Of a stretch of 64,000 bases of DNA, positions 51,838 through 60,861 are shown one piece after another. The notes beneath the pieces are model-generated. The model was not told the origin of the DNA and did not search any database. It was given only the letters and a program-made list of their open reading frames with translations. Numbering within the stretch: the first letter of the stretch is position 1; each line of letters begins with the position of its first letter. Position numbers and translations under genes: made by a program. The stretch is from assembly GCF_900177725.1 (NCBI RefSeq), contig NZ_FXAT01000015.1:62001-126000 (forward strand), given 5' to 3'. The DNA comes from Paraburkholderia susongensis (GTDB taxonomy: Bacteria > Pseudomonadota > Gammaproteobacteria > Burkholderiales > Burkholderiaceae).

Positions 51838-52545
51838 TCACTGTGTATGCGGTGTCTCGCGGACCTTGCGCGGCCGGCCGCGCGGCAACGGCGAGACGCG
51901 CCGATTCGCAGCCCGCGCCGCCCATTCGCGGTACGTGTCGCTGCCGAGCACCCAGCCCTTGAGCGTGGCTTGCTGAAGCTGACTCGCTTCGCGCTCGTCG
52001 AGCGGTTGTTCGCACAATTCGCGATACGCGCGCTGCCGCTCGAACGGCGTATTGCCGAGCGACCAGTAGAGAGGGTGGTCGGTAATCAGACTGTCGAGGG
52101 TAAGACCGATGTGATGCCGGTAGCTCGACCAGCGGTAATCCTCCGGCGCGCCGACCAGCTGCGCGCGCACCGGGCACATTTCGACGACGCGGCTCGCGAG
52201 CAGGAAGTAGCGCTCGCCCTCGATCACCGTGGCCCGGTAGCGGCCTTCCCACAAGGTGCCGCGGCGCGCATAGCGCCGGTTGAAGTGCGCGACGTAGCGC
52301 CGGCCGACGGCCTGCATCGCCTTGGGCAGGCTCGACTCCTCAGTCGGCGTGACGAGCAGCTGCACGGCGCCCGGCATCAATGCGTACGCGTGGATCGAGA
52401 GGTGATGGTCCCGCGAAGCCGCCTTCAGGCAATCGATGAAAAGCTCATAGTCCTGGTCGTCGACGAAAGCAGGCTGCTGGTCGAGCCCGCGGAGGATGAC
52501 GTGCTGCGGCTGGTCAGGGACATAAAGACGTGCAAGCCGTGCCAT
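51838..52545 (-). CDS. RAYT-like (Y1_Tnp / IS200-type) protein without catalytic residues
   Basis: Encodes 235 residues from ATG 52545. The frame is clearly REP-associated tyrosine transposase-like: QHVILRGLDQQPAFVDD, GRRYVAHFNRRYARRGTLWEGRYRATVIEGERYFLLAS and PEDYRWSSYRHHIG. The HUH motif, normally MTNHVHLLVTP, reads MPGAVQLLVTP (60-62, AVQ), and the catalytic Tyr of the RYIELNPVRA element is V120 (SRVVEMCPVRA). Both are needed for cleavage, so this is probably an inactivated, domesticated copy. A basic tail RGRPRKVRETP ends the protein. No REP palindrome was seen nearby. Confidence 0.85.
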   Translation of the reverse strand: MARLARLYVPDQPQHVILRGLDQQPAFVDDQDYELFIDCLKAASRDHHLSIHAYALMPGAVQLLVTPTEESSLPKAMQAVGRRYVAHFNRRYARRGTLWEGRYRATVIEGERYFLLASRVVEMCPVRAQLVGAPEDYRWSSYRHHIGLTLDSLITDHPLYWSLGNTPFERQRAYRELCEQPLDEREASQLQQATLKGWVLGSDTYREWAARAANRRVSPLPRGRPRKVRETPHTQ

Positions 52546-52732
52546 GCTGGAGTATCCAATAATCGCGTTGGTATATACCCGAAGGTCCAAAGAGCCGCAT
52601 GCGCGCAAGGTTCGGCGCCACGCGACCAAGCCAGAAACCGCGCTGCGCCTAGGGAGAAAGCTCTAACCGCCGCGTATGGTTTGTTTCAAACGTTCTCGTC
52701 ATAATGAGCGGGCCTTTTTTGGAGGAGCACAT

Positions 52733-53458
52733 ATGAAATTAAAACAGGCCGTAACGGGGATGGCAGTGCTTGCCGGCATGAGCACAGCGGCACACGCGCA
52801 ATCGGCAGGCACCTTTTACGTCACGACAGGCTGGTTCCATCTTGCACCTCAGTCGAGTAGCGACCCGCTCAGAGTGACCAGCATCGGCGGCAGCCCAACC
52901 AACATCACAGAGCCGAACACCGGCGCCTCACTCAGTTCCGCCGACACCCTCGGCTTCACCGCCGGCTATTTCATCACCGACCACATCGCCACTGAATTCG
53001 TCGTTGGCATTCCACCTACTTTCGACCTGTACGGCACGGGCAGCCTCGAACAGTTCGGCAAGATCGGGCAGGCGAAACAGTGGAGCCCGACTCTGCTGTT
53101 CAAGTACTACTTCAACGCTCCGACCGCTTCGTTCCGGCCGTATCTCGGTGTCGGCGTGAGCCGCATCTGGTTCACGGGCGAGGAGATCACCAACAGCGCA
53201 TTCGAAGCGAACGTTCTGCATGGTCCGACCAGCGTCTCAACGGATAGTTCGTGGGAACCTGTGTTTAATGCAGGCTTCACGTACGCCTTCAATCAACACT
53301 GGTTCGCCGGCGTGTCGATTTCGTATCTGCCGCTCAGCACGACCGCCAAGCTGACCTCCGCAGCGGCTACGCCGGTTGGTACGCTCACCGTACAGTCGCA
53401 AACCAAGATCAAGCTGAACCCGATCGTCACCTACGTCAACATCGGTTACCGTTTCTAA
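52733..53458 (+). CDS. OmpW-family outer-membrane protein
   Basis: Encodes 241 residues from ATG 52733, preceded by GGAGG. Signal peptide MKLKQAVTGMAVLAGMSTAAHAQ precedes a beta-barrel with strands such as TLGFTAGYFITDHIATEFVVGIPPTFDLYGTGSLEQFGKIGQAKQWSPTLLFKYYFN, typical of OmpW, which ends VTYVNIGYRF with terminal Phe. It is thought to allow small hydrophobic compounds across the outer membrane. A CATAAT at 52700 is a possible -10. Divergent from the RAYT-like gene. Confidence 0.9.
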   Translation: MKLKQAVTGMAVLAGMSTAAHAQSAGTFYVTTGWFHLAPQSSSDPLRVTSIGGSPTNITEPNTGASLSSADTLGFTAGYFITDHIATEFVVGIPPTFDLYGTGSLEQFGKIGQAKQWSPTLLFKYYFNAPTASFRPYLGVGVSRIWFTGEEITNSAFEANVLHGPTSVSTDSSWEPVFNAGFTYAFNQHWFAGVSISYLPLSTTAKLTSAAATPVGTLTVQSQTKIKLNPIVTYVNIGYRF

Positions 53459-53800
53459 CGCTTCGCGATTATTAGGGGCTGTTGAGTTAGGTTAGTCGAA
53501 TTTTCGAGGCATGGGCAACGCTGTCATCGATCCGATGGCGGCGTTTCCATCTGGCAGCCCACCTGCGCTGTGATGCGCTTCGTGCGTTTGTAAATTTGAC
53601 GTAGGTGCGTGCGGGCACGTGCAATATCTGCCGAGAATAGACGCGCGTTGCTGCCACCGCCGACTCTCCTGCGCCATGCCCCGAAGGAACCGCCGGTTTG
53701 GCATCGAAGTTGCGTTCTAATGGCGTTTCCCGCGCGGTGACGCGATACTGCGTTTGCGCGATCGCGCGTGGGACCTTTTAAACTCTTCGACGGAGCGACC
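53459..53800. other. 342-bp intergenic region, possible mobile-element remnant
   Basis: The left end begins TTAGGGGCTGTTGAGTTAGG, which resembles the terminal repeats of some IS5-type elements, and minus-strand frames in it contain a basic, Arg-rich peptide (around THLRQIYKRTKRITAQ) but no complete transposase. I could not define a second end or target duplication. The ribosome-binding site of the DUF883 gene lies at its right end. Confidence 0.3.
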
Positions 53801-54181
53801 ATGACAGCACTTCCGAATACGAGAGACGCCCTCGGCGAATCCTGGACCAGCGCGAGCCGCCGAGCGCGCCGCATCGCTCGGCATAGCCGGCATGCGGCGG
53901 AAGATATCGCGGCCGAATTGCGCACACTGCTGTCGGAACTCGAATCGACGCTGGCAGACGGTACCCACGCCGATGCCGTGGCGTTGCGCGGCAGGCTGAG
54001 CAACCAGCTCGACGCGGCGCGCACGCGCCTGAACGAAACGCGCGAGTCCATGCGCGCACGCGCCGGAGTCGCGATCTCGGGTGCTGACAGCTACGTGCAT
54101 GAAAACCCGTGGCAGACGATTGCAATCGTCGGTGGGCTCGCGCTGATTGCGGGCGCGCTGTTCGCGTCGCGCTCGCGCTAA
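53801..54181 (+). CDS. DUF883 (ElaB/YqjD-like) ribosome-associated membrane protein
   Basis: Encodes 126 residues from ATG 53801 with GGAG upstream. It has an amphipathic helical N-terminal half (RARRIARHSRHAAEDIAAELRTLLSELESTLADGTHADAVALRGRL), a GxDxYVHENPW element (GADSYVHENPWQTIAIVG) and a C-terminal membrane helix VGGLALIAGALFASRSR. E. coli YqjD/ElaB are inner-membrane proteins that bind stationary-phase ribosomes. It stands alone before the convergent dgt gene. Confidence 0.9.
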   Translation: MTALPNTRDALGESWTSASRRARRIARHSRHAAEDIAAELRTLLSELESTLADGTHADAVALRGRLSNQLDAARTRLNETRESMRARAGVAISGADSYVHENPWQTIAIVGGLALIAGALFASRSR

Positions 54182-54285
54182 GGCGAGTGGCCGGGATGCG
54201 ATGAAGTGGAGGGGCCGCCGCGCCGCCTCTCGCCGCGCCAACAATACTGGCCAGGGCCCTGCCCATTCCGGCTGCGCCTCGCCGT

Positions 54286-55539
54286 CTAGTTGTCGTCGAT
54301 CACAAAAAGCCGCTGATATTCCTTCACTGCGTAACGATCCGTCATGCCCGCGATGTAATGCGCGATCAGACGCGGCTGCAGCGCCGCGTCCGCCGACTGG
54401 TAGCCAGGCGGCAAAAGCCGCGGATCGTCGGTGAAGGCGTCGAAGAGACCGACCACGACGCGGCGCGCCTTGTTAGCCATGCGCATCACGCGGTAGTGGC
54501 GGTACAGGTTTCTGAACAGAAAGCGCTTGAGCGCCGCGGCCTGCGCGGCGATCGCGTCGCTATGCGCGACGAGCGCGGGTGCGGCGCGCACGTCGTCGAG
54601 CGATGCTGGCGCGTAGCGCGCGAGGTTCAGCCGGGTCGCCTCGATCAGATCGACGATCAGCGTATTGATGACGCGCCGCACCGTCTCGTGAATCAGCCTG
54701 CGCCCCTCGATGTGCGGAAAATCGCCGCGCGCCGCCTCGTAGTGCATCTGCCATAGCTCGACTTCGGCGAGCTGCTCGATCGTGAGCAGGCCGGAGCGCA
54801 AGCCATCGTCGACGTCGTGATTGTTGTACGCGATTTCGTCGGCGACATTCGCGATCTGCGCTTCGAGCGACGGCTGCCGCCCTTCGAGAAAGCGCTCGCC
54901 AAGTGCGCCGAGCCGCCGCGCGTTTTCCCGCGAGCAATGCTTGAGAATGCCCTCGCGCGTTTCGAAGCAGAGGTTCAGGCCGTTGAACGCACCGTAGTGC
55001 TCCTCGAGTTCGTCGACGACCGCGAGGCTCTGCAGATTGTGTTCGAAGCCGCCATGCTCGCGCATGCATTCGTTCAGCGCATCCTGGCCGGCATGGCCGA
55101 ACGGCGTATGGCCGAGATCGTGCGCGAGAGAAATCGCTTCGACGAGGTCTTCGTTGACGCGCAGATTGCGTGCGACCGAACGCGCGATCTGCGCGACTTC
55201 GAGGCTGTGCGTCAGGCGTGTGCGAAACAGGTCGCCCTCGTGATTCACGAACACCTGGGTCTTGTATTCGAGCCGGCGGAATGCGGTCGAATGGACGATG
55301 CGATCACGGTCGCGCTGAAACTCCGTGCGCGCGCTCGGTGCGTCCTCGGGATAGCGGCGCCCGCGCGACTCGTTCGAATGCGCCGCATACGGCGCGAGGT
55401 GCGCTTCGAGCGCCTGCTGGGTCGGCGCGGCGACGGCCGCCGCGTCCGTGGCGATGGTTGCGGTGCTCGCTGGGTTCGCAACGGCGGCCGAGCGCGCCGC
55501 CGGGTCGTGTTTGAGGTCGTCGCTACGCCTGTCAGTCAC
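54286..55539 (-). CDS. dgt: dGTP triphosphohydrolase-like HD-domain protein
   Basis: Encodes 417 residues from a GTG (55539) with GGAG 7-8 nt upstream. The HD domain shows [44 protein letters not shown] (the HD metal pair), [29 protein letters not shown]. This is the non-E. coli dGTPase-like class that hydrolyses dNTPs. Residues 1-60 are a variable Ala-rich tail. Located downstream of aroB with 71 bp between. Confidence 0.92.
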   Translation of the reverse strand: MTDRRSDDLKHDPAARSAAVANPASTATIATDAAAVAAPTQQALEAHLAPYAAHSNESRGRRYPEDAPSARTEFQRDRDRIVHSTAFRRLEYKTQVFVNHEGDLFRTRLTHSLEVAQIARSVARNLRVNEDLVEAISLAHDLGHTPFGHAGQDALNECMREHGGFEHNLQSLAVVDELEEHYGAFNGLNLCFETREGILKHCSRENARRLGALGERFLEGRQPSLEAQIANVADEIAYNNHDVDDGLRSGLLTIEQLAEVELWQMHYEAARGDFPHIEGRRLIHETVRRVINTLIVDLIEATRLNLARYAPASLDDVRAAPALVAHSDAIAAQAAALKRFLFRNLYRHYRVMRMANKARRVVVGLFDAFTDDPRLLPPGYQSADAALQPRLIAHYIAGMTDRYAVKEYQRLFVIDDN

Positions 55540-55610
55540 CGGGTTCTCCGAAACATGGGCGGCGCCTTCTGACGCGGATGCGCGACGCGTGGCAGTATGC
55601 CGCAGCGGGT

Positions 55611-56687
55611 CTATACGGCGGCGGCCAGCGTCGCATGCACCTCGGTGTCGGGCGCCCGGGTGATCAGCGTCTCACCGAAACGCTTCAGCAGAATGAACTT
55701 GATTGCTCCGCCTTCCGCTTTCTTGTCGACCTGCATCAGTTCGACGTAGCGGTCCGCGCCGAGCGCGGGTGCACGGGTAGGCAGATGCGCGGCCACGATC
55801 ACGTCGACGAGACGCTTGCGCGACGCTTCGTCGAGATGGCCGAGACGCACGGACAGGTCCGCCGCCATCACCATCCCGCAGCCGACTGCCTCGCCGTGCA
55901 GCCACTCGCCGTAGCCGAGCCCGGCTTCGATCGCATGACCGAACGTGTGGCCGAAATTGAGGATCGCGCGCAGTCCGCCTTCGCGCTCGTCCTGCGCGAC
56001 CACCGATGCCTTGATCTCGCACGAACGCTTGACCGCCTCGGCCAGCGCCTCGGGTTCGCAGCGGTTCAACGCCTCGATATTGACTTCGATCCAGGTGAAG
56101 AAACCGGTGTCGGCGATCGCGCCGGTCTTGATGACCTCGGCGATGCCCGCCGCCAGTTCGCGCCCGGGCAACGTGCGCAGCGCGCCGATGTCGGCAATCA
56201 CCGCCTGCGGCTGGTAGAACGCGCCGATCATGTTCTTGCCGAGCGGATGATTGATGCCGGTCTTGCCGCCCACCGACGAATCCACCTGCGACAGCAACGT
56301 GGTCGGCACCTGGATGAACGGCACGCCGCGCATATAGCAGGCCGCGGCAAAACCAGTCATGTCGCCGATCACGCCGCCGCCCAAAGCGATCAGCGTGGTC
56401 TTGCGATCCGCGCGCGCGCCGAGCAGCGCGTCGAAGATCAGGTTCAGCGTTTCGAGATTCTTGTGCGCTTCGCCGTCCGGTAACACGACCGTGGACACCT
56501 GCTTGCCGAGCGGCGCGAGCGCCGCGCGCAGCTTGTCGCCATAGAGCGGATCGACGGTGGTATTCGTGACGATGGTGACCGAGCTGCCGGCGATGTGCGG
56601 CGCAAACAGCGCAGTCTGGCCGATCAGATCGGCACCGATATGGATGGGGTAGGCGCGCTCGCCCAGTTCGACGTTGACGGTAATCAT
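55611..56687 (-). CDS. aroB: 3-dehydroquinate synthase AroB
   Basis: Encodes 358 residues from ATG 56687 ([18 protein letters not shown]), the common family start; an ATG at 56696 overlaps the aroK stop and adds three residues. Motifs: [80 protein letters not shown] and the metal ligands [30 protein letters not shown]. It makes DHQ from DAHP with NAD and zinc, step 2 of the shikimate pathway. Confidence 0.96.
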   Translation of the reverse strand: MITVNVELGERAYPIHIGADLIGQTALFAPHIAGSSVTIVTNTTVDPLYGDKLRAALAPLGKQVSTVVLPDGEAHKNLETLNLIFDALLGARADRKTTLIALGGGVIGDMTGFAAACYMRGVPFIQVPTTLLSQVDSSVGGKTGINHPLGKNMIGAFYQPQAVIADIGALRTLPGRELAAGIAEVIKTGAIADTGFFTWIEVNIEALNRCEPEALAEAVKRSCEIKASVVAQDEREGGLRAILNFGHTFGHAIEAGLGYGEWLHGEAVGCGMVMAADLSVRLGHLDEASRKRLVDVIVAAHLPTRAPALGADRYVELMQVDKKAEGGAIKFILLKRFGETLITRAPDTEVHATLAAAV

Positions 56688-56695
56688 ACGGTCCA

Positions 56696-57247
56696 TTATG
56701 ACGCAGGATGTTTGCCGACGCCGGCCATCTCGAGCTGCATCAGAACCATGTTGACGAGTCCGTTGACCGAAGGCCGGCCGGTTTCAATCACGAAATGCGC
56801 GCACTCCCGGTAGAGCGGATCACGCACTTCATAGAGCGCTTCGAGGCGCGCCTTGGGGTCTTCCGTCTGCAGCAGCGGGCGATTCTTGTCGCGCCGCGTG
56901 CGCAGCCACAGGTCGTGCGGATTGGCGCGCAGGTAGACCACGAGGCCGCGGCTTTTCAGCACCTCGCGGTTTTCCGGCCGCAGCACCGCGCCGCCGCCGG
57001 TCGCGAGCACGATATCGTCGCGCCCGGTCAGCTCGGAGATCACGTTTGCCTCGCGATCGCGAAAGCCCGCTTCGCCCTCCAGCTCGAAGATCACGGGAAT
57101 GCGCGCGCCCGTGCGTGCCTCGATTTCATGGTCGGAATCGAAGAACGGGCGCTCGAGACGGCGCGCAACCGCCCGGCCCACAGTGGTTTTCCCTGCCCCC
57201 ATGAGCCCTACGAAAAATACATTGGCGTGTGCGTCCCGCGCTTGCAA
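56696..57247 (-). CDS. aroK: shikimate kinase AroK
   Basis: Encodes 183 residues. The first codon is TTG (57247), with GAGGACACC upstream and no better ATG. The Walker A loop is [18 protein letters not shown]; the shikimate-binding DSDHEIE, R in FRDRE and the GGGAV motif ([22 protein letters not shown]) are intact, with the LID region [15 protein letters not shown]. It phosphorylates shikimate at the 3-hydroxyl. It is the first of aroK-aroB-dgt, which lies downstream of the pilus operon. Confidence 0.95.
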   Translation of the reverse strand: MQARDAHANVFFVGLMGAGKTTVGRAVARRLERPFFDSDHEIEARTGARIPVIFELEGEAGFRDREANVISELTGRDDIVLATGGGAVLRPENREVLKSRGLVVYLRANPHDLWLRTRRDKNRPLLQTEDPKARLEALYEVRDPLYRECAHFVIETGRPSVNGLVNMVLMQLEMAGVGKHPAS

Positions 57248-57362
57248 CGGTGTCCTCTGGCTAATCCGGTGTAGTTCGTGCCGCAGCTTACTGGCAAAGC
57301 GGCTGCCTTGTCGAGCCTGCGCGCCGCCGGCGAACGGCGGCGCTGGCGTGCCCTAACGCGCC

Positions 57363-59168
57363 CTAATTTTCGTGAACGACGCTTGGCGTGATGAAAACCG
57401 CCAGCTCACTGAGCTGGTCACGATGGGTCCGATTGCGGAAAAGCGCGCCCAACACGGGTATTTTGCCGAGGAAGGGCACCCGCTCCACGTCGTCCCGGTC
57501 GTCGGTCGCGTAAATTCCGCCTATCGACACCGTACCACCATCCTCGACCTCGACGCGCGTTCGCACGTGCTTGGTGTTGATCGCGGGCCCGGCGTCGGTC
57601 TGCTCGCCGACGCTGTCCTTCGCGACATCGAGATCCAGCACCACACGGCCGTCCGGCATGATCTGCGGTTCGACCTCGAGTTTGAGCGTAGCCCGGCGAA
57701 ACTGCACACCCGACACGCCCTGCCCGACCTTGGCCTGATAAGGCAATTCGGTGCCCTGTTCGACGATCGCCTTCATCCGGTCCGCGGTGACGACCCGCGG
57801 GCTCGAGACGATTTTCCCATGCCCTTCGGCCTCGAGCGCGCTCAACTCGATATTCAGAAGCCGCGTCGCATGGGCCGCGAACAGCGTCAGGCCGGCGGTG
57901 GCTGCATCGAAACCCGAGAGGGGACGGGCCGACAGATCGTAGACGGTGCCATCTTTACCGCCGTTGAGCCCTCTTGCCGTGCCGTCCGCGCTTGAGCCCG
58001 CGTTCGTGCTCGCAAGCGAGAGCCGCACGCCGAGATTGCGCGAAAAGCCATGATCGCCTTCGACGATGCGCGCCTCGATCAACACCTGGCGGGTCGGCCT
58101 GTCGACCGCGGCGATCAGCGCCGCGATCTGCTCGAGCCGCCCCGCGAGATCGGTCACGAACAGCAGATTGGTGCGCGGATCGGCGGTCACGGCGCCGCGT
58201 TTGGACAGCACGCGCTGGGTGCCGGAGCCGGTCAGCAGGCGCCGCACGTCCTCGGCGTGCGCGTAGTGCAGCTCGAACGTGCGGCTCGCGAGCGGTTCGA
58301 GGTCGGCGGCCCGCGCGTGCGCTTCGAAGCGCTGCCGCTCGCGCGCGGCCAGCTCCGAGGCCGGTGCGACCCAGATCACGTTGCCGTGGCGCTCCATCGC
58401 CAGATTGTTGACGTCGAGCAGTGTGTCGAACGCAGTGCGCCACGGCACCTTGTCGAGCCGCAGCGAAACGGCGCCGCGCACTTTCTCGCTCGCGACGATG
58501 TTCAGTCCGGTGAACTCGCCGAACGCTTTGAGCACGGCGCCGAGCTCGGCCCGCTGGAAATTCAGCGAGATAGGTTTGTTGCCGGCCGGCAAGCCGGTAT
58601 CGGTCGCGCCTTTCGATGTGCCGCTCAGGCGCAGCGGCGGCGGAAGCGGCACGGGCGGGCCTTCCAGGGTGGTCGTGCCGGCGGTGTCGTCACGCGCGGG
58701 GGCCGCGGCTTGTTTCGGCACAGGTGCGGCACGCCCGGCGATGTCTGCGCCGTCGTCCGGGGAAGCGTTGGGCGCGCTGGGCGCATTGACCGAGGACGCG
58801 ACCATCAGGTTTGCGTCCGGGTCGTACTCCGCTTCCTGCGCCGGGTTTGGTGCCGCGTTTTGCGCCGAGTCCTCGCGAAACGGGTTCGACGCTTCGCCGA
58901 TCCCGCCGCGCGGCAACGGTGCCGCCTCGTCAGCGGCATCGGCGGCATAGACGGACGTGCCCGGGTCTTCGAACGGCGTGTAGGCCGGCAACGGCGGCAA
59001 CAGCGGCGGCGGCGTTGAAGCCTGCGCAATGCCCGCGCCGAGCGTCGTGCTGATGCAGAGACTCAGGCAAAGGCGCACACAAAGCCTCGAGCGAAGCCCC
59101 ACACCGTGGCTCAAGCCACGCCCGACACGCGACACCGCCACACGCCATCGCTTCATCCAGTTCATCAT
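57363..59168 (-). CDS. pilQ: type IV pilus secretin PilQ (AMIN-less form)
   Basis: Encodes 601 residues from ATG 59168, overlapping the upstream stop (ATGA). After a signal peptide (to about residue 52), about 160 residues are Pro/Ala-rich and look disordered; the AMIN domains of standard PilQ (about 700-770 residues) are not seen. The N0/STN domain (PISLNFQRAELGAVLKAFGEFTGLNIVASEKVRGAVSLRLDKVPWRTAFDTLL), N1 (FELHYAHAEDVRRLLTGS) and the secretin core (SSPRVVTADRMKAIVEQGTELPYQ, VQFRRATLKLEVEPQI, FLGKIPVLGALFRN) follow. It forms the outer-membrane pore for the pilus or DNA uptake. Confidence 0.93.
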   Translation of the reverse strand: MMNWMKRWRVAVSRVGRGLSHGVGLRSRLCVRLCLSLCISTTLGAGIAQASTPPPLLPPLPAYTPFEDPGTSVYAADAADEAAPLPRGGIGEASNPFREDSAQNAAPNPAQEAEYDPDANLMVASSVNAPSAPNASPDDGADIAGRAAPVPKQAAAPARDDTAGTTTLEGPPVPLPPPLRLSGTSKGATDTGLPAGNKPISLNFQRAELGAVLKAFGEFTGLNIVASEKVRGAVSLRLDKVPWRTAFDTLLDVNNLAMERHGNVIWVAPASELAARERQRFEAHARAADLEPLASRTFELHYAHAEDVRRLLTGSGTQRVLSKRGAVTADPRTNLLFVTDLAGRLEQIAALIAAVDRPTRQVLIEARIVEGDHGFSRNLGVRLSLASTNAGSSADGTARGLNGGKDGTVYDLSARPLSGFDAATAGLTLFAAHATRLLNIELSALEAEGHGKIVSSPRVVTADRMKAIVEQGTELPYQAKVGQGVSGVQFRRATLKLEVEPQIMPDGRVVLDLDVAKDSVGEQTDAGPAINTKHVRTRVEVEDGGTVSIGGIYATDDRDDVERVPFLGKIPVLGALFRNRTHRDQLSELAVFITPSVVHEN

Positions 59169-60124
59169 GAAGCCTCCGTCAGCGTCAGCATGCGCGTCGT
59201 GCCGCCGTTCGCGAGCGTGATGCCCTGCGCGTCGAGCCGCGTAACACGTTCGACGCCAAGCTGCTGCCCAGCGGTAACCGTGGCGACGCCGTCAGGCGTA
59301 TCGAGCAACGCGAGGCCGCGCATGCGATCACGCAGCAAGCCGACCAGGCGCAGTTGCACCGCATCGGCCAGCTCGCCGCTTGCGTGCATCGGTGGCTGCG
59401 CAAATGGATCGAAGAACACGATGTTTTCGTCGTCTTCGTCCGACTCGTCAGCATCAAGACTTGCGCCGAGGCCGGCGTCAGTGCTCACTGCATCGCGCGC
59501 GTGAGCGGCGTCAGCAAGAGCCGCCGGCCGCAGCGCATCGAACACACGCAGCGTCGCACTCACCGCGAGCGCCGCGCTGTCCTGCTTGACGCTCACATCG
59601 ACTGGAACGATCAGCACCGGCAGTTGCGCGAGCCCGTGGAAGAACGCCATCAGATGAACGAAGTCCGTGCTTGCAGTGAGCAGCAAAGGGCGCATGCGTT
59701 CAGCACCATCGCCGCTCGCAGCACCGGGTTCAACCGCGAGCAATGCGACGCCGTTCTGCGCGGCCAGCTCGGAGACGATGCGCACGTCGTCGGCGGAACC
59801 CCATGAGACGGGAGCCGACGGTACGGCCGGCAGCGCGGCGGCTGCGCGACGTAACGAAGGCAATTGCACAAGCGCGTGCTTCGCATCCGCGAGACGCTGC
59901 GTGCTGGCCACGAGCGCCTCGCGACTCGCCGCGAGGCCGCCGGCATCAGCGGAGATCCAGCCATACGCACCGAGGCCGAACACGAGCATGGCGATCAGCG
60001 CCGCGACGAGCCGGCGGCGGCGCAGACTCCACGCGTCGAGCGGCATACGCACGCGCTTCATCAACCGCGAAAAATCAAGGGAGGCGTTTGCCGCGCCGCC
60101 CGGCTCGAAAAAGGTCGTGCTCAT
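59165..60124 (-). CDS. PilO-PilP fusion, type IV pilus alignment protein
   Basis: Encodes 319 residues. The N-terminal half has a cytoplasmic tail, a membrane helix (residues about 39-58), a coiled region and a ferredoxin-like part (SADDVRIVSELAAQNGVALLAVEPG, TASTDFVHLMAFFHGLAQLPVLIVPVDVSV) matching PilO. An acidic linker (DADESDEDDEN, about 222-234) follows, then FFDPFAQPPM and AVQLRLVGLLRDRMRGLALLDTPDGVATVTAGQQLGVERVTRLDAQGITL, matching PilP. The fused protein has no lipobox for the PilP part, which is normally a separate lipoprotein. It sits between pilN and pilQ with ATGA overlaps on both sides. Confidence 0.82.
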   Translation of the reverse strand: MSTTFFEPGGAANASLDFSRLMKRVRMPLDAWSLRRRRLVAALIAMLVFGLGAYGWISADAGGLAASREALVASTQRLADAKHALVQLPSLRRAAAALPAVPSAPVSWGSADDVRIVSELAAQNGVALLAVEPGAASGDGAERMRPLLLTASTDFVHLMAFFHGLAQLPVLIVPVDVSVKQDSAALAVSATLRVFDALRPAALADAAHARDAVSTDAGLGASLDADESDEDDENIVFFDPFAQPPMHASGELADAVQLRLVGLLRDRMRGLALLDTPDGVATVTAGQQLGVERVTRLDAQGITLANGGTTRMLTLTEAS

Positions 60125-60861
60125 TTTGCACCTTCCGGTTGTGCGGACTTCACGCCATACGCCGCCGAGGCGCCGGCAAGAAGGGGGTTTTTGGGCGGCG
60201 GCTCATCCCAGCGCAGGCGCGCGTCGAACTCGACTGGAGCGTTCGCCGTCTTGTCCGCCGCGCCGCCGCGTGCCGCCGGCCGATGCAGGTCGCGCATCTC
60301 CGCGCCCCGCACGCCGTGGACCGCACCAACGCGTTTGAGCCATTCGGCCGAAGCGATATGGCTGCGCGAAGTTGCACGCAACTCCGTCTCGTACTCGCGC
60401 TGGCGCAATTGCCGCAGCACGACGCCGTCGCCGGGTTCGAAGCTCAGCGCCTCGAGCAGATCGAGCACATGCGTGAGCGGCGCGGACAGGCTCGTCGCGC
60501 GCGCGGCGTTTTTGCGCAGATCGTCTTGCGCTCGCAGCAGCTTCGTGTGCTCCGCGAGCGGCGCGCCGAGCTGCGTGAGCGCCTGTTCGGCCGACACGCG
60601 CCGCGCGTCGAGCCGCATCTTGTCGAATGCCTGCCAGCCCGCGAGCACAAGCACGCCGGCTGCGCCGACGCACGCCGCCACGAGCCAGTCCCGCTGACAG
60701 CGCCGCCGCGCGAGCCGCGCATTGCGTTGCCGGTAAGGCAGCAGATTGAAGCCGCCGAGCCACGGCCTTGCAAAGCGCGTCTCACGCAGCGCGGCCGGTG
60801 GCATAGGCGAGCCCGCCGTCCGCCAGAACGGCCAGGACGAAAGCGAAAGGCCGCGCATCAT
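60121..60861 (-). CDS. pilN: type IV pilus assembly protein PilN
   Basis: Encodes 246 residues from ATG 60861 (ATGA overlap with pilM). The N-terminal motif GGFNLLPYRQRNARLARRR binds PilM, a membrane helix (WLVAACVGAAGVLVLAGWQAF) follows, then a coiled-coil and a ferredoxin-like domain (PLTHVLDLLEALSFEPGDGVVLRQLRQREYETEL). The NLLPYR motif is about 45 residues in, further than usual. PilN and PilO form the inner-membrane alignment complex. Confidence 0.9.
   Translation of the reverse strand: MMRGLSLSSWPFWRTAGSPMPPAALRETRFARPWLGGFNLLPYRQRNARLARRRCQRDWLVAACVGAAGVLVLAGWQAFDKMRLDARRVSAEQALTQLGAPLAEHTKLLRAQDDLRKNAARATSLSAPLTHVLDLLEALSFEPGDGVVLRQLRQREYETELRATSRSHIASAEWLKRVGAVHGVRGAEMRDLHRPAARGGAADKTANAPVEFDARLRWDEPPPKNPLLAGASAAYGVKSAQPEGAK

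Noticed and set aside
51488-52732. REP palindromes as substrate for the RAYT-like protein
   Set aside because: No GTAG/GTGG-tagged REP hairpins were seen on either side of the gene; the one strong hairpin is a terminator.
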